Positions 23,014 to 34,739 of a stretch of 64,000 bases of DNA are shown in pieces (within the stretch, counting starts at the first letter, position 1; every line of letters starts with the position of its first letter). The position numbers and the translations under genes were made by a program. The notes below the pieces were generated by a model. That model was not told where the DNA came from. It ran no database searches and saw nothing but the letters and a program-made list of their open reading frames with translations. The stretch covers positions 1 through 64,000 of the forward strand of contig MJGA01000043.1 in NCBI GenBank assembly GCA_001910725.1. The letters are read 5' to 3'. Origin of the DNA: Phanerodontia chrysosporium. Its lineage: Eukaryota; Basidiomycota; Agaricomycetes; Polyporales; Phanerochaetaceae.

Positions 23014-25374
23014 ATGGTCCACGCCCTGCCCGCACTCGCGGTGCTGCTGCCCCTCGCCTTCGCGCACGCCAGCATCGTCACGACGACACCTCCGAGCTCG
23101 CTGCACTTTGACTACGTCATTGTCGGCGGCGGCACGGCGGGCCTCGCGCTCGCCGCGCGCCTCTCTGCGCGCCCACACGTCCGCGTGCTCACCCTCGAGG
23201 CCGGGCTCGACAACCGCACGGACATCGCGACCGAGAGCCTGCTCCAGTACAGCGCGGTGCTCGGCGGCCCGCTCGACTGGAACTGGCCCACCGTCGAGGG
23301 GCGCACGATCGATGGGTGGGTGTTCTCGTGCTGTCCGGTGACGGCCACTCGTGCTCAATTGATGACTATGCAGGGGGAAGACGCTGGGAGGCTCGAGCTC
23401 GATCAACGGCGCCGCGTGGACGCGTGGACAGGACGTGCAATATGACTCCTGGAACGCGCTTCTGGAGCCCGAGGAGAAGGCGGTCGGGTGGGGATGGTCT
23501 GGCGCGCACGGGCTGCTGAACTACATGAAAAAGGTCAGTTCACTCCTCCTAACCCTGTCCATCGTGCGCTCACGTTGTTGGTCCAGAGCGAGACCTTCCA
23601 TGCGCCGAGTGTCGAGCAGCGCGCTCGGCTGAACGCGTCCTACGAGCCGGCCTACCATGGGTTCACCGGGCCCGTTCAGCCATCCTACCCGAGTCCGGAT
23701 TGGTTCGCGAGCAACGACACTGGTGCTGGCATGAGGCAGAATGCCTTCATTGCAACATGCAAAAGCGCGAACGGCCTCCGATTGACACAGGGCGCTGACG
23801 TGAACGACGGCCATCCAACTGGCGTCTTTGTTACGCCGTTGGTGGGCACTTTGCAAGCACACATCGTACGCATGCTGAACACGTGTACTGTAGAGTTTGG
23901 ACCCCGCGCGGAATGATTACAGGTCGTCGTCAGCCGAGGCATACCTGACCCCTCTTGAGGACACTCGGAAGAATTGGGTCGTGCTTATCGGGCATATGGT
24001 AGGTGGTTCCCCTTTTGCAGACAACCGTCGTCTCATATGTGCTTCAAAGGCTACGAAAGTCATATTCGACGGGAAACACAACGGGCTTCCACGCGCAACC
24101 GGCGTCCAGTTCGCTCCGACGCCCGCAAACGCGTCGAGTGGCAGCACGCAGCGGTTCGTTGCATACGCAAAGCACGAGGTCATCCTGTCCGCCGGCGCGA
24201 TACAGTCTCCGGCGTTGCTGCAGCTCTCTGGCGTCGGCCCGCAGAGCCTTCTCGAGAGTCTCGGCATCCCCGTCGTGGTCGCGCTCGAGGGCGTCGGGCG
24301 GAACCTGCAGGACCAGGTGCGTGCCCTTGCGGCCGGCACCCCTCCCCTCGCTTACCTGACACGCGCACGTGCTGCAGGCGGGAACGCCACTTGCCGCGAG
24401 CACGACCGTGAACGACAGCGAGACGCGTATCCCCGACGCCATCGGCTTCCCCGACATCCGCGCGCTGTTCGCGTTCGGCGCGCTCCAGGGCGCGGTGAAC
24501 GTCTCGGAGACGATTACGAGCGGCGTGCCGCGCTGGGCCGCCAGCCAGGCCGCCGCCGGAGGCGGCGTCAGCGCCGACGCGCTGCAAGAGATCATGCAGA
24601 TCCAGGCGGACAACGTCCTCAACGACGACGGTGCGCAGAGACAGCTCGTTGGTGGTACGACGCGGCGCTGACGGAGGCCGTGCGCACCGACATAGCCCCG
24701 ATTCTGGAGATGTTCACATATGACCCTGCTGCAGAGGACTTTGGCATCAACGTCTGGGGCCTGCTCCCGTTCAGCCGTGGGAATCTCTCGATCACGGTAC
24801 GCCGCACTCCCTTAGAGATTGGTATCCTACTTTCTCAACCCGTATTTTTCCCCCGCAGAGCACAAACCCGTTCGCGCCGCCAGCCATCCGCGGTGCGTAC
24901 CTCGCAGCGGACATCGACCTGCAGGTCGCGATCGCGGGGGCGCGCGCTGCGCGGAAGCTCTTCCGCACGGCGCCGCTCGGCGACATCTTCGTCGCGGAGC
25001 TCGTGCCCGGGCTGAGCACGGTGCCTGACAGCGCAGGCGACGGCGGCGCGGACGCGGACTGGGCAGCGTGGATCCGCGCGACGTACATCTCGAACGACCA
25101 CCCGATCGGCACGGCAGCGATGATGCGGCGCGCGCTCGGCGGTGCGTCTTCCCCTCGTTTTCTGTTGTGCTGGCTGTATGCGGATGGCTCACGCCGGTTT
25201 TGTGCAGGCGTCGTGGATGCGCGCTTGAAGGTGTATGGCACGGCGAACGTGCGCGTCGTCGACGCGTCGGTCATGCCGCTCCAGATTAGCGCGCACCTGA
25301 GCGCGACGGTGTATGGCATCGCGGAGAAGGCAGCAGACCTGGTTCTCGGGGACTTGGACAGCGGCTCGGCGTAG
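23014..25374 (+). CDS. Secreted GMC oxidoreductase (AA3_2-like), one frameshift
   Basis: Eight exons: 23014-23315, 23374-23533, 23587-23841, 23894-23998, 24050-24316, 24378-24796, 24859-25141 and 25208-25374. The start ATG sits in ACCATGG and opens a signal peptide ([20 protein letters not shown]). The FAD-binding dinucleotide motif [15 protein letters not shown] follows. GMC signature stretches [11 protein letters not shown] and [15 protein letters not shown] are present. The C-terminus has the catalytic His in [11 protein letters not shown] and a second His in [10 protein letters not shown], as in aryl-alcohol oxidase and glucose oxidase relatives. Such enzymes oxidise alcohols or sugars and supply H2O2 for lignocellulose decay; the exact substrate is unknown. 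A single-base deletion near 24630-24638 breaks the frame between [10 protein letters not shown] and [11 protein letters not shown]; corrected length would be about 652 residues. Confidence 0.85.
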
Positions 25375-26238
25375 TGGCAGGTACATGACGGACAATTCGT
25401 GTTCATTCACTTCGCCATCGAGGTAGCGTGATATGCGTGTAACAATTCAATCCAACGAGCCCGGGGCAGAATGGCGGGTGCAGTACAGCTCTGCCCGTGA
25501 CGCCTTGAAATATGTAGGACCGAAGACGTGAGGTGGGACAACTAACTGTGAAGAACACGCACTCACATAACGCGGAAAGCTTGAAGAAACGAGACCGTCT
25601 GCACATCGTGTTTCAGTTCCTCTCATGTACTTCTTACGAGCCGTATGAACAAACGGAGTGCCAACATGCATCTGCTCTGTTACTCCACTAAGAACTTGTC
25701 AATACGTCCCTATCACGCTACTTACCACGTGGAGAAGGAGAAGGAACGAGACTGATTCAGTACAAACCTTGGAGCATGCGATAGAGTCTCACACATGTCC
25801 CACAATTGTAAGCGTGGGAGAACGGTTGTGCAAAGTGAGCGAAGTCAGTTCCATGCTTACGCAATATATCCCTTGCTTGATCGGGTTACTTATTCAGTCT
25901 CTTACGCAGAGACTCATGCAACTCGAGCGCGTTATACCACGCCCGCTCGTTCCGCCTGGTGGTCCTTTGCGAATTCGTCGTGACCGAAACTCAGATTCCT
26001 TCGCATGGACACGAAAGGCCTGGACTTACACCCTCAGGGCCGCAAGACCGAGCCCTGCCAGAAGAGTGGTCATGGGATACTCAGGGTATCCCGGCTCGGC
26101 TACTGCAATCTGTGCATATGTGAGCTTCGTATGTTGTTGCCTCAGTATCTGACTGGCTATCAAGGCTTCGCCAGGGCACATGAGCAAAATCAGGTATAAA
26201 GCCAGCACGGATGCCTATCGCTCAGGCCCTCGCCCACC
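25375..26238. other. Spacer between GMC and FMO1
   Basis: I see no gene. The FMO1 TATA box is at its right end (26195). Confidence 0.45.
26195..26200 (+). promoter_or_regulatory. TATA box of FMO1
   Basis: TATAAA lies 44 bp upstream of the FMO1 ATG. Confidence 0.55.
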
Positions 26239-28726
26239 ATGACTCCCAAGACAGCGCAGCCTGACCCGCCGCTCCCGACCTTCGATCTTCTCGGAGCTGT
26301 ACCTCCAGAGCCTGTCGATGCAAGCAGAGTTGCGCAGGACTGGCTGAACGCTTTTGCGGAGCACATCGGAAGGAACGACATCCCCGCGCTCGTCTCTTCC
26401 CTACTGCACTCCGATCCCTGGTGGCGAGATGTCTTCTCCCTGACCTGGGATCTACGCACCTTCCGTGGGCCGAACAATATCATTCAATTCCTGGGCGACT
26501 GCCTTCCCGGGAGCGAGTTCGGCAACATCGCGCTCACGAAAGCGACGTACGAGCGCGTCTTCCCGGACGTCGCCTGGGTGCTCCTTCACTATTCCTTTAC
26601 AACGAAAGTCTCTACAGGGCGAGGCGCCGTCCGGCTCGTATATACGCCTGACGGCTGGCGCGCACTGGCCGTCTCGACGCACCTCGATACTTTGAAGGGC
26701 CATCCCGAGCGACTTGGAGGCGTGCATCGTGATCTGAGCCTGGAACAAAGACATTGGGTGCGGAAGCGGAAGCAGGCGCTAGAGTTTGAACAGGACCCCG
26801 ACGTCCTCGTCATTGGCGCAGGGCAGTCCGGCCTCGAAGTCGCAGCACGTCTCAAGCACCTCGGAGTACGATGTCTCGTCGTAGAGAAGAACGCTCGCAT
26901 CGGCGATAACTGGCGAAGCCGATACGACAGGTTGACGCTGCACGATCCAATTTGTAAGTAATTGATCATGCATTGCAGGTGTCGCTGAGTCGTTCGTCTA
27001 GGGTATAACGATTTGCCCTATCTTCCGTAAGTGGTGCAGCTTTCTGTTCCTCGAACTGTTGCTCATCAACTCAGATTCCCGAAGTCTTGGCCGGCCTTCC
27101 CATCTGCTGCTAAAGTAAGCCAGCAACGCTCTCTAGCTTATAGCGTCTACTCATGCACGCTGTCAGGTGGCCAATTGGCTTGAGTTCTATGCGGATGCGC
27201 TCGACCTAGACGTCTGGACCTCTGCAGAGGCTACAAAAACCGTGCGTGACCAGTCGACACAGAAGTGGTCCGTCACCATCCGGCGCGGCGGAGTGGAGCG
27301 CACGATGCACGTCCCGCATGTTGTGCTCGCCCACGGCTACACATTCAAGAAAACTGTCTTCTCGGGGCAGGTGAGTAGACGAGTTCCTCCGCAAGCGAGG
27401 CTAGCTACAAGGTCACTGCAGGAGGGGTTTACCGGCCGCGTCCTATATTCTACCGAGTTCAAGTCTGCAGAGGAGTTTGCCGGGAAGAAAGTAGTGATCA
27501 TTGGTGCATGCACGTCCGGTAGGTTCGATAATGCTGAAATCATTAGAGACTAAGATACGATCCACTTGAGCAGCCCACGACATTGCCTCTGACTGTGCTG
27601 ACTACGACATAGGTGAGATTCGAGGCGCAGTTGGTGGCTTGTTGGAACCCTAAATTCTTTCAGACGTAACCATCATACAACGCAGTGCGACGTATATCAT
27701 CTCGATTCTGAAGGGAATACTCTCTCTCCTTCCGCGTGAGTCGTCTCACCAGGATGCCCGGCTTCCACGCTCACCCTCCTTAGCGTCTCTGTGGGAGAAT
27801 ACTCCTATCGACGAGATTGAGCTGAACAACCACTCGCTTGCACTTCCGTTGCAGTGGCCTCTAGGCGCACGTGGGGCTGCGGACATACGCGAGCTCGATC
27901 GGTGAATCCCTCTTCTATTGCATGCTTACGGCCCACGCCCACGTAGAAGTTAACAATCTTGTCGTAGGGACATCCTCGATGGTTTAAAGCGCGTAGGCTA
28001 TACAGCTGCGAACGGTGGACTTCGCGATAGCGGGGTGCAGCGCCTTTTCGTAGAGCGTGGCGGCGGCTACTACCTAGGTGCGCCTTCTAATACGCATGAC
28101 GGTCTGTATGCAGATGATTGCTTATACGAGGCACAGATGCGGGAGCATGTCAGAAGATTATAGATGGGAAAATTAAGGTCAAGTCTGGGTCGTCGGTCGA
28201 GCGCATCACCGAGTGCGGGGTTGCACTTTCCGACGGAGCCGAGGTGCCTGCAGACGTTGTCATCATCGCGACTGGGTGCGTGGATAGAGCCGATGAGACC
28301 GACGCGTGATCTCACCCGTGCATTCGCTCATGTAGGTTCGACGACGCGCGGGTCCCCGTTCGCAAGATGCTAGGAGATGAGATTGCCGCAAAACTACCGC
28401 CGTTGTGGGGCACCAACGCCGAGGGCGAGGTTGGCGCTCCCTGGCGAGAGCTGGAAGGCGCACCTGGAATGTGGCTCATGCTTGGTGCGCAGACCCGTGT
28501 CTACAGCACACGTCTGCTTCTGACCTATCGACGCAGGGAACTTCGCTTGGGGGCGCTATTTCTCAAAGTTCGTTGCACTACGTGAGTACGCCGCTGTGTA
28601 GTATTACCGCAACCACTGAGATCCTGTGCAGAGATCAAGGCCAAGCTCGAAGGGCTTTATGGCCCGCGTTACGCTGCGCCTCCAGAGATTGAAGAATTGG
28701 GTGGGCAAGACAAGACTGACAAGTAG
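26239..28726 (+). CDS. FMO1: SnoaL-like/flavin monooxygenase fusion, intact
   Basis: The gene starts at CACCATG (26239) and all exons could be joined in frame to TAG at 28726. Exon 1 (to 26953) gives 238 residues: an NTF2/SnoaL-like domain (about 20-150; DPWWRDVFSLTWD and TFRG are family hallmarks) and the FAD Rossmann motif VIGAGQSGLEVAARL (GAGQSG at 193-198). Later exons give WYNDLPYLP, the FMO-type FTGRVLYS stretch, the second Rossmann motif IIGACTSG/AHDIAS for NADPH, and ATG-FDD near the C-terminus. The gene ends with IKAKLEGLYGPRYAAP. About a dozen introns have the same positions in FMO2, FMO3 and FMO5. Class B flavoprotein monooxygenases hydroxylate soft nucleophiles or perform Baeyer-Villiger oxidations; the substrate here is unknown. 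No signal peptide, so cytosolic or membrane-associated. Confidence 0.85.
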
Positions 28727-29616
28727 GAACTCGTCCTGAGTAAAGCATGAACTGTGGATTTGTCGCAAGGTAGCTTCTTAAACAGATACCGCGTTTGCGT
28801 GGCGCTCATATCTCAGATGAACATCGGTGAGATGGACGTATCACTTTGAAGTCAAGATGGCGCGTCTGTTAACCCGCGCGGGGGTATCGCGGGGTGAAAA
28901 TACTCGTGCAACGTCGCCTACACAGGAGCTCATTGGCCTCCTGCGCCAGTTATCTCACAACTAGGGAGATCAAGCAATTCGAAAGTCCAAGTGAGAATCT
29001 CTGTGAGGTTGTATTAAACAACGATGTCCGAGAAAGTTGAAACTGATACAGGATGATTTGAAGCGCGGACTTAGCATCGGGTATGTCTGGTAAGCAACTG
29101 TAAGAAATTATGAGTAAGAATAGTAACACCATTCGGCAAGATAAACTAAGAAGGGAAGTGTTATTGGCCGCTGACGTAATCATAAGACGATCAGTATAGT
29201 TGTCTTACCTACGGATTTCAACTCAACCCCCTCCTTCCACTACGTCTACCCCGAATAGCATCGTACTGACCCTGCCGCTCGAGATGTCGCACACTCTAAG
29301 CAACCTCCAGCAGTAAAGTCTTTCTTTCCCATTACCCAGAAACAGGGGTGCAGCATAAGGTCTGGGACTTGCATCGAACATCGAAAATGCCCCGTTTCAC
29401 GCATGTTCAGAGGGCTGTAGCCATGGCACGAAGAAGGATAACTCGACCTTTCTGCACTACCCTCTTGTCCGCTGTCGTTCTCACCTCTCACGTCTTACAG
29501 GCTGCCCGCTGTGCAGCACGCCATCTCGCGATACGCTTTCTGGGCGGTTATCTCCCTCGGACTATTTGTTTTTCGTGAAGACCTTCATCGGCTCACACGC
29601 AAGACACTCATTATCC
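28727..29616. other. Spacer between FMO1 and FMO2
   Basis: This is a relatively AT-rich region without a supported gene. About 16 bp near 29170 (GCTGACGTAATCATAA) also occur in the cytosine-deaminase upstream repeat near 46430, perhaps a chance match or a decayed repeat end. Confidence 0.4.
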
Positions 29617-31922
29617 ATGTCTTCCTCCCCATCTTCCTCGACGCTTCCGACATTCGATGTCCTTGGAACGGCTCCTCCTAAGGATGTAGATGCATTGGCC
29701 GTCGCTAGTTTCTGGACCGAGGCATTCGCGGCGCTCGTCGCGTCGGAAGATGTAGACGGGCTCGTGAGCGAGACGCTCTACTCCGATCCGTGGTGGCGAG
29801 ATCTCTTTGCGCTCACCTGGGACATCCGCACCTTCCGCGGACACTCCGAAATCTCGCGCCTTCTGCTGGACAGGCTCGATGCAACCGGCTTCGGCGACGT
29901 TAAGCTCCTCCAGGCGGCGTATCAGCAACCGCAGCACGATCTCGCATGGGTCGTGGTCTCGTTCTCGTTCTCCACGGATGTCGCGTTTGGACGCGGCGAT
30001 GCACGCCTTGTCTACTGTGCCGACAAGGTCTGGCGTGCAGTCACGGTATTCACGAATCTCGAAGGCCTCAGGGGCTTTCCCGAGCGGATCGGACCCCACC
30101 GTGACTTCAGGCCCGACCATGGCAAGTGGACATCAGGCTCGTCGTTCACGGAGACCCCGGACGTCTTGATCATCGGCGGGGGCCAGAGCGGGCTGGCGGT
30201 CGCTGCTCGACTGAACGCGCTAGGCGTGGCGAACCTCGTTGTGGAGGCGGACGAACGGGTGGGTGATAGCTGGAGGAAGCGGCATGAGAGGCTAAGCTTA
30301 CACGGGCCAATCTGTGCGTGTGTTCCTCCTTCATATAGCTCTACATTGACCAGCAAAGCCAGGGCAAAACCACATGCCATATCTTCCGTCAGTCGCAACT
30401 TGCAATCGCCATCCCGAACCTACTCACTGATGAAGCCAGATTCCCATCGACATGGCCAGTATTTATTCCAGCCAATAAGGTACGCTCTTCTCTCTCCATG
30501 CGTTCATCCCGATGTCAAATATGCACAGTTCGCCAATTGGCTTGAGCTCTATGTCGAAGCACTCGAAATCCACGTCCAGACGTCGACGTTCGCCAAATGC
30601 ATGACGCGCAACGCGGAAACAGAGACGTGGGACGTTACATTGAGGAAGAGCGACGGCTCAGAGCGGCTTGTGTCTGTCAAGCACGTCGTTGTCGCCGCAG
30701 GTTGGCCTTTCAAGCATATGTCGTTCCCAGGGCAGGTGCGTCACAACCCGAGTCATCCCTCAAACCTGGGACCAAACTCGACCGGACCAGGCCGAATTCG
30801 AGGGCACGTTGCTACACTCGCAAGATTTCACATCTGCTGCGCCATACATTGGCAAAAAGGTGCTTGTTATCGGCGCGGCATCTTCAGGTACCTCTGCCCT
30901 CCATGCCGTTGACCGTTGTCTGACGTCTATCAGCCCACGACGCAGCATCGGACTGTGCCAATCTTGGCATCGGTGGGTAGCTCAGCCTGAATTGCAGTGG
31001 AGGACCCTGACTCGCAAAAATAGACGTGACGATGCACCAGCGCTCGCAGACGTTTGTCATGTCCATCAATCCGGGCATGCTTCGTGCGTCGTCGTCTGCC
31101 GAGTGGGAGGCGCAACCGACCGAGGACGTTGACCGCAACATGTTTGCGCTCCCTGTGCACCTAGCGAAGCACCTTGCGAAGCGGACGGCTGCGTTGATTC
31201 GTGAGGACGACCGGTACGCGGTCCCGTCTCTGCCCATTCCGCCGAGGATTCACGCTTCGGTCTCTTAGCGAGATGCTCGAGGGCCTAGAGCGCGCAGGCT
31301 ATCGTACTACACGCGGTGAAGAGGACGCAGGGGCGTTCTTCCACCTCCTGCGTGGCGGCGGGTACTACCTCGGTACACACAGGCTTAACAGCCGCTGCGT
31401 TTTGCAATGCTGACGCGCACCACACAGATCGCGGTGCGAGCCAGCAGATTATCGACGGGCAGATCAAGGTCAAGTCTGGCGTCGATATCACGACCCTCAC
31501 ACGCAATGGCGTGCGCTTCAACGACGGCAGCGAGCTCGCCGCGGATGTCATCGTAGTTGCCACCGGGTACGTGTCACCGTATCAGTCATGTCTGTCCGAA
31601 ACCCTCATATGTCCTATTAGGTTCGACGACGCTCGGCTTGTGGTGCGCAACCTCGTGGGCGGGAGCGTGCCGCTTGAGGCCATCCCGCCGATCTGGGGGC
31701 TCGACGAAACAGGCGAGGTGCGCGGCGCGTACCGCGATCTGTCGCCTGCATTGCCGGACGTGTGGCCCATCCTCGGGAACCTTGCGTGGGTGCGCTGGTT
31801 CTCGCGGCACGTAGCACTGCGTAAATATCTCATCGTTATTTGTGGGTACTGTGGTTAACCTCGGTATTGCAGAGATCAAAGCGAAGCTTGAGGGCGTGTA
31901 CAATGGCCGCTATGAAGGATAA
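29617..31922 (+). CDS. FMO2: SnoaL-like/flavin monooxygenase fusion, splice-site frame conflict
   Basis: ATG is at 29617 (MSSSPSSSTLPTFDVLG). The N-terminal SnoaL-like domain (DPWWRDLFALTWD, TFRGH) is followed by the FAD motif IIGGGQSGLAVAARL, the FEGTLLHS stretch (canonical FxGxxxHS), NADPH motif VIGAASSG/AHDAAS, and ATG-FDDARL. It ends IKAKLEGVYNGRY, TAA at 31922. Introns match FMO1. Near 31198-31203 the expected donor CG|GTGAGG reads CGTGAGG, so exon phase is off by one at the junction before EMLEGLERAGY; one extra G restores a normal intron. With that base the enzyme would be complete; without it the product loses its C-terminal quarter. Head-to-tail with FMO1, consistent with tandem duplication. 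Confidence 0.78.
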
Positions 31923-32102
31923 AGTCCTGTTGCACCAAATCGAACGAGGGGCCTTGGACATGGGATTCGTTGCATGTACATTGCAAAATGCGTAGTTTTG
32001 GTCAACCAGCTATACATTGTCCACAGCGCATACTCAGGTACCCTAGTCCCGCAGGTCCGTCAGTGAGCACTGTCCAACCTATAGTTTACATCAAGTCCAG
32101 TC

Positions 32103-32561
32103 TCAATCGTATGGTGGGGGAGCAGTCTCTCCACCAATGCTGCGTCGTCTAGATATAGTCTGAGGCTCTGACTGCGCATGCTCTAGGTTATCTCTACCAA
32201 CATTGCGAATATCAGGAGACGGCTGTGCCCCGCTAGAAGATGCTAGCAAGGGCCGTTTCTCTGGAATGGTCAGTGCTGCCTTCGTGGACAGAATTGTTGA
32301 TCGGCCGGGAACAGACGTCTCAGTGAGGAAGAATAGCACCGAGGCCTGGTATGCGGCGTTGAAATGCTCTTCGCGCTGTCGGCGTCGGCGTCGGCGGATA
32401 CACAACACAAGAGCGACAAGGGCGAGGGATAGAGCAGCAACAACTGTGACTGAGCTGATGATTGCTGACCGCGCTGTGGTGCTGAGGCCATGCACATGGC
32501 CCGGCGGCGATCGCGGTGGGGGCATACGGCTGGGGATCGAGACTATGCGTGTCTCCGTCAT
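32103..32561 (-). CDS. Membrane-protein family member lacking its ectodomain (TM-1)
   Basis: A single-exon frame of 152 codons opens with ATG at 32559-32561. A short Pro/Ser-rich segment (residues 1-28) precedes one hydrophobic helix (about 32-54, AIISSVTVVAALSLALVALVL), then a basic stop-transfer cluster [11 protein letters not shown] and a cytoplasmic-type tail ending APPPYD. The helix, basic cluster and APPxY-like tail match the C-terminal parts of the two related genes at 34740-36234 and 40685-41799. Those carry a signal peptide and a Cys-pair ectodomain that is absent here; upstream sequence instead holds an FMO relic. It is a truncated copy, perhaps not expressed. Confidence 0.6.
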   Translation of the reverse strand: MTETRIVSIPSRMPPPRSPPGHVHGLSTTARSAIISSVTVVAALSLALVALVLCIRRRRRRQREEHFNAAYQASVLFFLTETSVPGRSTILSTKAALTIPEKRPLLASSSGAQPSPDIRNVGRDNLEHAQSEPQTISRRRSIGGETAPPPYD

Positions 32562-32669
32562 TCATCTTGGTCTCTATCGGGAAGCTAGTTTGAGCACAGA
32601 GTGACTTGTGTCATTAGGCGCGTCGTTTCCCGTATAATTGTGCGATGACTCACCTACTGTTTCGTGAAA

Positions 32670-32835
32670 TTATGTCCTGTAGCGCGGGCCATACACGCCC
32701 TCCAACTTTGCCTTAATCTCTAGAACGTGGGGTGATGTATTTAGCCATGGAGATTGCTGACAGTCCCAAAGTTTAAACCTACGTAAAGCGACAAACTTGG
32801 ACAAGAAGCGCGACCACCAGAAGTGACCTGAGATA
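32670..32835 (-). pseudogene. FMO relic: last two exons of a sixth flavin monooxygenase
   Basis: Reading leftwards from a splice acceptor near 32832, the DNA encodes HFWWSRFLSKFVAL, then a GT-AG intron, then EIKAKLEGVYGPRYRT and TAA at 32670-32672. This matches the ends of FMO1 (NFAWGRYFSKFVAL, IKAKLEGLYGPRYA) including the phase of the intron. Nothing upstream resembles the rest of the gene, so only about 165 bp survive. It lies just downstream of the minus-strand cytosine deaminase copy. Confidence 0.75.
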
Positions 32836-32934
32836 GATGTCAGGCTAACAGAGAACTTTGAGCAATCGGTAGGTACACATTGAGCCGTCATAATCCACAG
32901 TCATGGGAGGCCACCAAGCTCGCGCCAGATGCCA

Positions 32935-33905
32935 CGAAGCAGCTCCCCAATCAACGCCAACGCGGTCACACTTGCTGCTCAATCCGTGTAGTCCTGTCCG
33001 GGAGTCCCGTCCGGCGGACGAATCGCAATTCAGGTGAGATAGCTATCATGTACATGACCGGAAAGGGCTACGATTCCTCGCCAATGTCTTCGTTCCATTC
33101 CTAAGTAGACTGTGAGTGCGTAAGATGGAGACTTGAACTGCTGATCATCCACCTCAGGTCTCTCTGAAATAAATTTTGACATGAGCGCCTTGCACTCTGC
33201 ATTATCTAGGACGAGGACCTCGACGCCACGCTCGCGCAGCAGGTCCTCGCCTCCCAGGTAGTTGGTGTTCTCACCAATAACTACGCGAGGAATGCGATAG
33301 AGAAGTATCGCGCCGGTGCACATCATGCACGGGCTACCAAGAGTTCCGAGTCAGCAAACTCCTCGCCGCAAGAGTACTACCTTGAGATCCCACCTAAGAG
33401 TAGTGAACTGGCACACATTTCCGCGTCAGCACGTGTACGCACCGGGAGTATAGGTTACACACACCATCGTGCACTTCCTGTATACGTCAGACTTCAGCCG
33501 GCCCGCGTTCTCGAGGCACGATATCTCCCCGTGGAGCGTCGCCGAGCCCTTCTGGATGCGCTGGTTGTGCCCGCACGCGATGAGCTTCGGCGCAGCGTCC
33601 GCGCTCGCGTGCTGCACGAGCGCAGCACCGATGGGGATGCCACCCTCTGCGTAGCTCTTGTGCGCCTGTGCAATGGCAGCAGCGAGCCCGAGGGAGTCGG
33701 TTGCGTCCATCTTTGGCCCCGCAGTAGTCGAGTCAGTTGAAGGATAGGTACTGAGTGCCGCGCGCAACACAGTTTCTTGTAGTCTGGTAAGGGAAAGTTA
33801 GCAAAAGAGGTAACAACACTTCGTAACCGTTGGTAACCTTGACGTCTTACCAGCGGCTGACGTAATCCTACCGCTCTTGAAGCGCGGTCGTCGAGTGCAG
33901 CCGTC
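32935..33905 (-). repeat. Inverted duplication, copy A (cytosine deaminase segment)
   Basis: About 0.97 kb aligns along its whole length, in reverse orientation, with 46385-47368. Exons, introns, about 190 bp upstream and about 130 bp downstream are all included, with only scattered differences. Boundaries are approximate, judged by eye where alignment stops. Confidence 0.85.
33068..33710 (-). CDS. FCY1: Cytosine deaminase, copy A
   Basis: Exons 33710-33465, 33407-33394, 33333-33153 and 33100-33068 join to 157 residues, close to the 158 of yeast Fcy1. Zinc-site motifs are present: HGE in ATLHGEISCLENAGRL (His ligand plus catalytic Glu) and PCMMC (two Cys ligands), followed by TGAILLYRIPRVVIGEN. 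The second exon is only 14 bp (FTTLS part), and PCMMC is created across its downstream splice. The C-terminus reads PEEWNEDIGEES, similar to the yeast end. Fcy1 converts cytosine to uracil in pyrimidine salvage and activates 5-fluorocytosine. It is nearly identical to copy B at 46.6 kb; both appear functional. The start at 33708-33710 is chosen by family length. Confidence 0.9.
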
Positions 33906-34739
33906 AGTCTCAGACATCGACACTACGTCTTCTCTATGATTGGCAACGTGAATAGACTTTGCGCCGATGGAGAGATAGTACGACTCTCCACAAAACGAAA
34001 TTGACCATTCAGCGAGCAGAGCGCAAGAGTCTATCGCCTTGCCTGGGTCAACGGTTTGTCTCGTCCTCGTTTAGCATACCGGGTTGCTCTAAGATGCGGC
34101 GCCGCGCACAGCAATGGCAGGGTGCCGGCGTCTTACGAAGCTCCAGGGCTTGTTGGGGGCGGGGCTTTCTCATGTGAATGTAATTTTACTGCAAACTTGA
34201 GCCTCTGACGATCGTCGTCCCTTCACCGACGGTCCCTCTACAAGACAGACCCCGGCCGATATGTAAGACATACTCGTTCTCTATACTATTCACATCTAGC
34301 ATATGCAGTCTAGCCTCGTCTGCCCTGCCTGAGCTCGAGGCAGTCAGCCGGGAGTGCGGATGAAGTCTGCTCTTCGGGTTGGGTCGGAGGTTGGTATGCC
34401 GGACAAAGTTTATTATCTCTGCGGAAAATCCAGGTGAGCGATCACGAGCACAGTAAAACGAGAACTATTGTCTATGTTGCAGATAGATGGGGAAAGTCCG
34501 CGCCATGTCTGCCTCAAAGTCCTAAAACATACAGAATGCAATGAGCCTATCTCAGACTGGTCAGTCGCCTCCACATATATGCAGCCGGTGAGCCACAAAG
34601 AGGGGAAGGGAAAACCTCAGCGGCCGACGTGTCGTCTGACGACACCACCTGAGCAATGCTCCCAACGCCTTCTGCGGATGCTTCTAGCCAGCAACAGCGA
34701 GAAATGCCGCTCGGGTACCGCCGCTGTACTTCCGTCGAG
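33711..34739. other. Spacer between deaminase copy A and TM-2
   Basis: The first 195 bp belong to the inverted duplication. The rest shows no gene, repeat or RNA that I can support. Confidence 0.4.
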
